Below the pieces are notes generated by a model. It saw only the letters and a list, made by a program, of their open reading frames with translations, was not told the origin of the DNA and made no database searches. 53,712 bases of DNA from Deltaproteobacteria bacterium (GTDB lineage: Bacteria > Myxococcota > B64-G9): NCBI GenBank assembly GCA_030622135.1, contig JAUXGL010000005.1, forward strand, positions 1 through 53,712, in the 5' to 3' direction. A program made the position numbers and the translations under genes. Of this stretch, positions 36,713 to 42,809 are shown piece by piece (position 1 is the stretch's first letter; the number at the start of each line of letters is the position of its first letter).

Positions 36713-37627
36713 ATGATGGGTCCCCTCAGCGAACTACGCGGGCTGTGCCACGAGAGTAGGCACCGAGATGAGGAGTTGCGCCGCGGTTTTGTGGAGCTGA
36801 AGCAGAGGTTGGTTGATGCCACCGAGGGCGTTGATGCCTACGGGAGCAGTGACATTTGCACGCTTGAGACTTACGGAGATGACGAAGCAATTTATGGTTA
36901 CCTCTTTTTCCGAGGATCCGCACTGGAAGTTGCCTACCGATCCACCGAAGAAGATCTGACTGATTCTCTGAACGACAACCGGGGTGACCCGACTTATTCC
37001 GTTAGTAAGCCACTGAAATGCAGTGCTCTGTGGCTGAGGGTGCTCGCTGCTCCGCCAATCATTGAGTCCCTTGTTGCGAGCCTCCATGAAACAATGCGGA
37101 CATCGATTAGCGCTACCGCTGACGGGATTCAGGCGCTTGCTGCGACTGCCAATCTATCTGTACGCGACCTTGAGTCGTCGTTTGTGGCCGTTGCGAAGAG
37201 CCTTACTTACGAAGCCGTACTGGAAGATTGGCGCCACGCTCAAGCTGCTCTTGGTGTGGATCCCTCGGACGCAGCGACGCGAGCTTGCCGACTCTTGGAG
37301 TCTCTTTGCAAGCATATCTTAGAGACACGAGGGCGTGAGATACCCGCCACTCAGACCATCCAAAAGCTTTTTAAGTCCGCTGCTCAGTCTCTGGACTTGA
37401 GTCCCGACCCGCAAACGTCGCGAGATCTCCAAACAATCGCTTCAGGAATCTCTTCGATTGTACAAGGGATCGGGTCTCTTCGTACGCACTCGGGCACCGC
37501 TCACGGTCGATCCGCTGGACATCACAAGGTTACATTCTCCGAAGCGCGGTTGGCAGTCAATTCGGCTGGAGCTGTGGCCACGTTTTTGATGGAGGCTCTG
37601 CTGTCCTTAAGCGGAGACTCGGCATAA
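36713..37627 (+). CDS. Abortive-infection C-terminal domain protein (cassette 1)
   Basis: 304 residues. Seen: an N-terminal half without clear family features, then a C-terminal domain (about 180-300) with CRLLESLCKHILETRG, TIQKLFKSAAQSLDLSP, IVQGIGSLRTHSGTAHG and ARLAVNSAGAVATFLME. This is the pattern of the Abi_C domain found in AbiJ-like and other phage-exclusion proteins. The SGTAHGR segment resembles the conserved R-x6-HG region, possibly an RNase-like active site. The TAA stop lies inside the attC site of the cassette. It has GGAG before either of two consecutive ATG codons. Role in phage defence is inference from family and location. Confidence 0.75.
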   Translation: MMGPLSELRGLCHESRHRDEELRRGFVELKQRLVDATEGVDAYGSSDICTLETYGDDEAIYGYLFFRGSALEVAYRSTEEDLTDSLNDNRGDPTYSVSKPLKCSALWLRVLAAPPIIESLVASLHETMRTSISATADGIQALAATANLSVRDLESSFVAVAKSLTYEAVLEDWRHAQAALGVDPSDAATRACRLLESLCKHILETRGREIPATQTIQKLFKSAAQSLDLSPDPQTSRDLQTIASGISSIVQGIGSLRTHSGTAHGRSAGHHKVTFSEARLAVNSAGAVATFLMEALLSLSGDSA

Positions 37628-37687
37628 CACGTCGCTGCACCAGACAGCCGACTTCGCCAGCTGCAGGTGAGCGACAGGACGTTGGGC
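37622..37687 (+). other. attC site 1 (end of cassette 1)
   Basis: 66 bases. Left box GCATAAC (37622-37628) and right box GTTGGGC (37681-37687, fits GTTRRRY). The arms GTCGCTGCACC (37631-37641) and GGTGAGCGAC (37666-37675) pair, with one unpaired G in the left arm, which is the extrahelical base expected in attC. The sequence style GTCGCTGCACC...GGTGAGCGAC is that of common chromosomal-integron attC sites. Confidence 0.8.
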
Positions 37688-37761
37688 GGACGAGTGAGGA
37701 CTCTTCCAGGCGGCCGAACTCAACGGTTGCCCGCGAAAGACATCGGAGGTAGTATTTGGGT

Positions 37762-38247
37762 ATGGCTGCTCGTGGAAAGCTGCTTCGGGTTTACGTAGAC
37801 ACCTCCGTAGTCGGGGGATGTCTTGATGAGGAGTTTCTGAATGCGTCGATTCGGCTGATCGAACGAAGTCGCACAGGGGACGTACTGCTTGTGATATCGG
37901 ACACGACGCTGGCTGAACTCGCTGGCGCCCCACCGCAGGTACGGCGTGTGATCGAAGACCTGCCGAAGGGATGTATCGAATTCATCCACCAAGACGAGGA
38001 GTCCGTGGCTCTGGCAAAGGAGTACGTCAGGCTGGAGGTAGTGCCTCGTCGAATGCTCGCGGACGCCCAGCATATCGCGGTGGCCACTATCGCCAATGTG
38101 GACGTTCTGGTAAGCTGGAACTTCAAGCATATCGTCAACCTGGATCGTATTCGTGGATTCAATGCGGTGAATCTCCGGTTGGGGTATCCAATGTTGGAGA
38201 TCCGCTCACCTCTGGAGGTCTGGAAAGATGACAACGAAGGCATTTGA
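37762..38247 (+). CDS. PIN-domain ribonuclease-like protein (cassette 2, toxin candidate)
   Basis: 161 residues from the ATG at 37762 (GGAGGT upstream; a TTG at 37756 is possible). Seen: a PIN fold with the acidic residues in VYVDTSVVGG, SDTTLAELA and MLADAQHIAVATIANVDVLV, then SWNFKHIVNLDRI. Metal-binding Asp/Glu positions look intact. VapC-type PIN proteins cut RNA and are neutralised by a partner. The following small gene overlaps by 20 bases. The gene sits in an integron cassette, where toxin-antitoxin pairs are frequent. Confidence 0.8.
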   Translation: MAARGKLLRVYVDTSVVGGCLDEEFLNASIRLIERSRTGDVLLVISDTTLAELAGAPPQVRRVIEDLPKGCIEFIHQDEESVALAKEYVRLEVVPRRMLADAQHIAVATIANVDVLVSWNFKHIVNLDRIRGFNAVNLRLGYPMLEIRSPLEVWKDDNEGI

Positions 38248-38437
38248 CGCTGTAAGGCTAATGCGTCAGCTCCGCGACAAGCTCAGCCAAGAGATGGAGG
38301 GAATGACACCAGAGGAGCGATTACGCTACATTCGAGACAAAGCCGCCTCCACTACTCTTGGTAAGACGCTTGCTCAATACGAGAGCAAGGCCGCCCAACA
38401 GGGCGATGCAACGGACCGGCCTTCGGCCGGCCGCTGA
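38228..38437 (+). CDS. Small partner (antitoxin candidate) of the PIN protein
   Basis: 69 residues: FDAVRLMRQLRDKLSQEME, then GMTPEERLRYIRDKAAS, a charged helical protein of the kind seen next to this PIN subfamily. It starts 20 bases before the PIN stop with GGAGGTCTGGAAAG upstream. The last 15 codons, including the stop, lie inside attC site 2, so the tail QQGDATDRPSAGR is set by the recombination site rather than by selection for an antitoxin. Its order (toxin first) is the reverse of the usual VapBC order. Confidence 0.65.
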   Translation: MTTKAFDAVRLMRQLRDKLSQEMEGMTPEERLRYIRDKAASTTLGKTLAQYESKAAQQGDATDRPSAGR

Positions 38438-38454
38438 TCGCCAAATCGTTAGGC
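38393..38454 (+). other. attC site 2 (end of cassette 2)
   Basis: 62 bases. Left box GCCCAAC (38393-38399, fits RYYYAAC) and right box GTTAGGC (38448-38454, fits GTTRRRY). The arms starting GGCGATGCAACGGACCGGCC (38402-38421) pair with the arm ending GGCGATCAGCGGCCGGCC (read on the minus strand from 38442), leaving an extra G and an extra A unpaired in the left arm. These are textbook attC extrahelical bases, around a TTCG-type loop. Confidence 0.88.
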
Positions 38455-38480
38455 CCCTTATCGGAGGAGGACGACCACGG

Positions 38481-38723
38481 GGTCGGAGGGTCTCATATCT
38501 CACTTCGGAGTACCAGTTGGCAATCCTGGTTCGCACTTCGCTGCTCACCTGACCGCTGCGAATCCCGTGAATGAGACTGGTGATTTGGCGTTGTGACCCG
38601 TGGAGTACCTCCGCGACTTCGCACAGTGAGTGTCCGAGTTGTGCTGGTGTCTGGGTGTGTCCGCTATCCGGACACACCACCCAACCGGACGGACAGGAAA
38701 ATGAGATATGAGACCCTCCGACC
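38481..38723. repeat. MITE-like element with perfect 22-bp inverted repeats
   Basis: The 22 bases at 38481-38502 (GGTCGGAGGGTCTCATATC and TCA) are exactly mirrored at 38702-38723, with 199 bases between. The internal part has no intact gene, though a minus-strand frame (38505-38680) contains LGHSLCEVAEVLHGSQRQI, which resembles a helix-turn-helix. A smaller inverted repeat TGTCCG/CGGACA occurs near 38657-38673. Size and ends fit a non-autonomous transposable element or a large hairpin. I see no clear target duplication. Confidence 0.6.
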
Positions 38724-38760
38724 CTCCATTCCCAGACCGGACATATTGCGCTCGGGGTAG

Positions 38761-38955
38761 GTCAAGAGGCAGCGATGGTTCTTGCTCAACCTACAGAAGG
38801 GTAATCAGGTCAGGCCTATAGACATCGCAACAAGGTTCGAGGTCTCCGAGAAAACTGCCAGGAGAGACGTAAAAAGGCTTAGAGAACACGAGGTTGTAAA
38901 GTACGTCGGCTCACGGAAGACTGGACATTACCAGTTGAAGGGGACTGATGAATGA
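38761..38955 (+). pseudogene. C-terminal helix-turn-helix fragment
   Basis: An open frame of 64 codons without ATG, from a TAG at 38758 to TGA at 38953. It reads WFLLNLQKGNQVRPIDIATRF, then VSEKTARRDVKRLREHEVVKYVG and GHYQLKGTDE, a winged helix-turn-helix as found at the C-terminus of Fic- or AlbA-type proteins. (The first quoted stretch is two adjoining pieces, WFLLNLQKGN and QVRPIDIATRF.) No start codon better than TTG at 38782 and no ribosome binding site are present, so it is probably the 3' remnant of a longer gene. The next 216 bases to 39171 hold no gene that I can see. Confidence 0.5.
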
Positions 38956-39171
38956 ATAATCATACAGTTGCGGGTAGCGGCCTTAACGTAAGGTCTTTTG
39001 AGAGGAGTTTGGAGGAGTGACCTTCCCGTACTGAGGGTGTTATTAGGGAGAAAGCCGCCTTTTCTGTCTTGCTGTTCCTATCTCCCGCTACAGAACGAGC
39101 CCGTCCGTGACGATGGCTTCATCACGTTCGGATCCGAGGAACCCCTGTAGCCACGCGCATCCCGGCCGCGC

Positions 39172-40365
39172 TCACCGGGTGCTCTGGAGTTCGGCGCCCA
39201 GCCATTCGTGGATCAGCCGGATGCGGTTCGAGTTGTTCTTGGCGGGAAAGCGGTCGTGGAATGCCCCGGCTCGGAAGTAGTAGTGCACGTAGTAACGGCC
39301 CCAGGCGGCCGCCAGGGCCTGATCGAAGACCTCCGGGTCCGAGTCCTTCGCCAGGTAGGTATCGACCAGCCCCTCCTCGCGAAGCTCGTCGCTCAGCACC
39401 CGCAAAATCGCCTGCAGGGTGGCCGGCTGGGTGAACATGTACTCCTCGCTCCCCCAGCACTCGCCGAAAGCCCGGGCGGCCGCGGCGTACCAGTCGGCGA
39501 TCAGCCGGAACACGAGGCCGGCCACCTTGTCCAGGCGTGCCGATTCCCGGTGGGGGCGCTCCCCCAGCTTCTTCAGACCCAGTCTCTGGAGGCAAAACTC
39601 ACGGCGATACTTGGGCTTGGTCAAGGACAGCATGCGACTGATTTCGGAATACAGCTGGCTCTGGAGGATCCACTTGTCCCGGTCGGAGCGCCCGCCCAGG
39701 CGGTTGATGCGGTAGCGTAGCGGGCTGGACGCATTCTTGTACAGCTCTCCCACCACTCGTGCGGCCACCAGTTCCTCCCGGGTGGCGGTGCGCACCTGCT
39801 CCATGAGATCGATCAGTAGAGACTTGGAGATTTTGGAGTGGGTGCTGTTGACGATGACGAACATCTCGGCGGCGAAATTGGCGGACTTGCCATCGAAGAC
39901 CGCCACCGGCACGTGCACCGAGTCGGCTTCCTCGGGGTAAGCGTCCAGATGGAGCTTGAGCCCGGCCAGACGATGCTGGCCGTCGACGATGGTGAAGGGC
40001 TCCCGGGGTTCGGCCAGATCGCCCACCGCGGCGGCCCGGCTCTGGGCGCGGAAGGACAGCTTCTCGGGCGTGTACAGGAGCACGGTAGAGGGTATGGGCG
40101 GCTGGTCCTCGCACAGACGGACGAAGTCGCGGATGGCGTGGACCTTCTTCTTGATGAGCTTGCGCTGGAATCCCTGGTCGCTCTCCACCACGTTGTGGAT
40201 GAACTGCTGGGCCCGGTCCTTGGTCCTGCGCGGAGCGGACACGGGGGCGTTCGCCTGCTCGGGCAACACCCTTGACTCGAACTTGACCTTGTTGAGCAGA
40301 TCTCCGGCCGGATAACTTACCAGGTACATCTCCGCCTCTTTCTGTCGCACTTGCAGCGCCAACAT
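39172..40365 (-). CDS. DGQHR-domain (DndB-like) protein
   Basis: 397 residues from the ATG at 40365, which has GGGAGGG upstream. Seen: the motif TIVDGQHRLAGLKLH near residue 125, NSTHSKISKSLLIDLMEQ downstream, and a helical C-terminus (RRLNRLGG-type region, then LLVDTYLAKDSDPEVFDQAL). The DGQHR domain is shared by DndB, the regulator of DNA phosphorothioation, and by a group of uncharacterised proteins in defence-related regions. No dnd or dpd partner gene is nearby, so this is an orphan. It lies between the integron region and the caspase operon. Confidence 0.75.
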   Translation of the reverse strand: MLALQVRQKEAEMYLVSYPAGDLLNKVKFESRVLPEQANAPVSAPRRTKDRAQQFIHNVVESDQGFQRKLIKKKVHAIRDFVRLCEDQPPIPSTVLLYTPEKLSFRAQSRAAAVGDLAEPREPFTIVDGQHRLAGLKLHLDAYPEEADSVHVPVAVFDGKSANFAAEMFVIVNSTHSKISKSLLIDLMEQVRTATREELVAARVVGELYKNASSPLRYRINRLGGRSDRDKWILQSQLYSEISRMLSLTKPKYRREFCLQRLGLKKLGERPHRESARLDKVAGLVFRLIADWYAAAARAFGECWGSEEYMFTQPATLQAILRVLSDELREEGLVDTYLAKDSDPEVFDQALAAAWGRYYVHYYFRAGAFHDRFPAKNNSNRIRLIHEWLGAELQSTR

Positions 40366-40443
40366 GACAGCCCTCCCTTCGTTCGAATTGGACGGATCGT
40401 ACCAATGCGCAACGGAATTGCCAGCTTTTTCTGTCACTGCTCG

Positions 40444-42063
40444 TTAGAATCTTGTCCCCAGGCCAATTCCAGTGCCAATCGCCGGAGTAATTCTCCAACT
40501 GGTCTCATTGTCGTCCGCCATGCGCAGAAATGAAAAATCCGTTCTTATATAAACGCTGCCGAGAAAACCATGGCCAAGTGGTACCTGCCAATCGACATGG
40601 ATGCCGGCAGTAGGGGCTATGGTGGTGTGGCTAATATCTGGAGGTATTTCAATGCCGCCTTGATTTAGCCGGTCGGAATCGGAACGGCTTCGGTTTTGTA
40701 TTAGGACCGATATACCGGCACCTAGACCAAGACCGAGAGTTGTCGCTCCCATGCCGACTCTTCGTGCAATCACACCACGGGTACCGATTGCGATCTCATC
40801 TGTACGGTATGCTACTTGTTCGTCGTTGGAAAAAGTGACTCCGGTCTCCAAGCCGATTGCCCAATCTCCCAAAGAATGTTCAAGGAAAAAACGTGGACCG
40901 TGGCGCAACATCCAGTTACTCGGAAAACGCTCATACCGTATCAAGTACCCGCAACCAAGGATATTGGGGTAAAGCTCGAAAAGACCACCTCTCCGTGCCA
41001 ACTGTTCGTAAGGACGATCCTTGAAATCTCCAAGTGTCAACTTTCGCAGTCCTCCGAACGGAAGCTCAATTTCGGCTACTTGGTATCGCTGCATTACGCG
41101 GCGGTGTACGACCAAGCGTCCATGCGGCACGGCTAGTTGAACTGGATGGCTAGGTGAAGAGATTGCTTCGGCAACCAGGGAGCCGGATGGGTTTTGAAAA
41201 ACCAAGAAGCGGGCTTCTTCGCCGGCAGGCAACACAATTCTTGCGGAAGCAGCCCGTGGTCGTGTAAGTACCAGTTCTCCAGAACCAGCCAACTCCATCT
41301 CGAATGAAGGTACCTGGACAGTTGTTGAGCTGCGAGCTGAATGTTGTACAGTTTGTCGATACGCGAACGAGTAAGCCTCCAGCAAGGTAACCTGGCCGTC
41401 TTGATCCACATCCCCAGCTCCACGTAAGGCCGAAATGAGAAAGTGGGAGAAGACTGCTCCGCCCAGGGTATCCGATTCATGGGCGGGCTCACCGGTGCGA
41501 GCGGAATGAAGGATCACAAGTCCTTTGGTCATCGATGATGTGATCACACCAATGTCAAAGCTGGGCCCGGACTTGACTCCGAGCGGCCTGATAACTCGTT
41601 CGGTCTGGCAAGTGTCTAGAACCAAGATCTTCAAGCCGGCTGGAAGATCCCTGAGTAGACTCTCAAGAGACTTTCTAGAAAAACTCTCCCGGGCCAGGTG
41701 AAGATTGTTCTTATCTCCGTGACCCGCGAAATAAAGCAAGATCAAGGGAGCCTGGGCGGCAACACCTTCTTTTTGTAATTTGTTTCGTAGTCGTCCTACG
41801 GCGGCTGTTGATTCGGCAATTGTTGGGCCTTGCAGTAATAGTGTGTTTTCCTTCCTAAAACTACCCAGTTCAACCAAAACATCCCGGAATCGTTCGGCGT
41901 CTCTTTCGGCAAATCTCAGGGGATCTTCACCTGGGTAACCCAGATCGTGGCCGATAAGGATTGCATATCTATCCGAAGCGGCAGCATCCAGGGCGAACAA
42001 TACAGCCAAGCTGCAAACAAAGACCAGGTAAGAAGCATGGTTGCCAAGACCTTTGCGGTTCAA
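40444..42063 (-). CDS. Exported caspase-like (peptidase C14) protein with beta-barrel-like C-terminus
   Basis: 539 residues. Seen: a signal peptide (FVCSLAVLFALDAAAS, cleavage near residue 30); a caspase/metacaspase p20-like domain at about 31-250 with AILIGHDLGYPGEDPLRFAE, the catalytic His in LLYFAGHGD and Cys in ILVLDTCQTE; an EF-like DVDQDGQVTLLEA loop; a beta-rich linker (about 270-370); and a C-terminal region (about 375-539) of amphipathic strands ending in Phe (IGTGIGLGTRF), as in outer-membrane barrels. Dyad intact. It overlaps the anti-sigma gene by 4 bases and ends the four-gene sigma operon. I infer an envelope-facing protease; its target is unknown. Confidence 0.8.
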   Translation of the reverse strand: MNRKGLGNHASYLVFVCSLAVLFALDAAASDRYAILIGHDLGYPGEDPLRFAERDAERFRDVLVELGSFRKENTLLLQGPTIAESTAAVGRLRNKLQKEGVAAQAPLILLYFAGHGDKNNLHLARESFSRKSLESLLRDLPAGLKILVLDTCQTERVIRPLGVKSGPSFDIGVITSSMTKGLVILHSARTGEPAHESDTLGGAVFSHFLISALRGAGDVDQDGQVTLLEAYSFAYRQTVQHSARSSTTVQVPSFEMELAGSGELVLTRPRAASARIVLPAGEEARFLVFQNPSGSLVAEAISSPSHPVQLAVPHGRLVVHRRVMQRYQVAEIELPFGGLRKLTLGDFKDRPYEQLARRGGLFELYPNILGCGYLIRYERFPSNWMLRHGPRFFLEHSLGDWAIGLETGVTFSNDEQVAYRTDEIAIGTRGVIARRVGMGATTLGLGLGAGISVLIQNRSRSDSDRLNQGGIEIPPDISHTTIAPTAGIHVDWQVPLGHGFLGSVYIRTDFSFLRMADDNETSWRITPAIGTGIGLGTRF

Positions 42064-42803
42064 GGTGCCCCCACCATTATAGTCAGCCGATGCCTCAAGC
42101 CATGAATATCAGTGGCTCCATTCTTGGTGGTTTTATGGGTTTTGACTTCATTGATGAGCTCTTGGATAGAAAACTTGTCCTCTCGAACAAACAACCATAA
42201 AAGTACCGGTGGACCGCCGGACTCAATCTCTACGGAACCCGGTAACCAGGTGGTACCTTTGACGGCATATGGTTCGTGGCTTGATTCTTGCGGCATGACC
42301 GACCATACCTTCGGGCCTTCAATGCCCAGAAGTGTGGCATAACCTTGCTTTCCCGGAGGGAGCACGACTTCATACCGCAACCGATCGCCGGCATGCAGGT
42401 GCTGATTATTAAACGGTATGGACTTGTTATCGCGGTTCAGTATAACATGTGCAATCGCACCGTCGCCCATCCAGCGAATTTCTTCGTGTTTATCGTCCGT
42501 TGGCTGAAACACAAGTAGCAATAGGACCACAACGGCAGTAGTAACAGCTCCGGCAATTGACCAACCCCATATCCTTTGTCTGTAATGACCTTGAACAACT
42601 TGCCCAATGCCGTTTTCAGCTTTTTTAGAAAACACGGCAGGGGGGGATTTCTCCAGCAGTGCATTTCTTTCCGACTCACGTTCGGCAAAGTAAGCACTGC
42701 ATGTCCGGCACTGATCTATGTGTTCTTGAATCGCAGCCTTGTCATTTGAGGCAAGCTCATCTGCTACCAGTCGGTCGATGTCGAATGGGGGCGGGTGCTG
42801 CAT
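42060..42803 (-). CDS. Membrane anti-sigma factor with zinc-finger (zf-HC2-like)
   Basis: 247 residues. Seen: an N-terminal anti-sigma zinc finger (about 5-45) with EHIDQCRTCSAYF, the H-x3-C-x2-C arrangement that holds the sigma factor; a transmembrane helix at about 78-98 (GAVTTAVVVLLLLVF); and an extracytoplasmic domain of about 145 residues (GDRLRYEVVLPPGKQGYATLL) that looks like a DUF4384/sensory beta domain. The sigma factor gene lies upstream, separated by the propeller lipoprotein gene, and the caspase gene overlaps downstream. Release by proteolysis or by envelope binding would free the sigma factor. Confidence 0.8.
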   Translation of the reverse strand: MQHPPPFDIDRLVADELASNDKAAIQEHIDQCRTCSAYFAERESERNALLEKSPPAVFSKKAENGIGQVVQGHYRQRIWGWSIAGAVTTAVVVLLLLVFQPTDDKHEEIRWMGDGAIAHVILNRDNKSIPFNNQHLHAGDRLRYEVVLPPGKQGYATLLGIEGPKVWSVMPQESSHEPYAVKGTTWLPGSVEIESGGPPVLLWLFVREDKFSIQELINEVKTHKTTKNGATDIHGLRHRLTIMVGAP

Positions 42804-42809
42804 GTGTGG

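Larger units (their letters stand above)
36276..38454 (+). mobile_element. Decayed integron: integrase remnant plus two gene cassettes
   Basis: A tyrosine-recombinase remnant of the integron type is followed by two cassettes, each ending in an attC-like site with a GTTRRRY box: 36626 (entry point), 37681 and 38448. Cassette 1 (36627-37681) carries an abortive-infection-type gene; cassette 2 (37682-38448) carries a PIN protein and a small partner. Both genes read in the same direction, as in normal arrays. The integrase also reads in this direction, unlike classical class 1 integrons, where it is divergent. Confidence 0.75.

Noticed and set aside
38321-38680. A minus-strand 119-residue frame with an HTH-like stretch
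   Set aside because: It runs through attC site 2 and one arm of the perfect inverted repeat, so it cannot be an intact ancestral gene; only the middle may be a remnant.
38955-39171. A third attC site with CCTTAACGTAAGG
   Set aside because: It is a small palindrome, but no GTTRRRY box with pairing arms could be found there.
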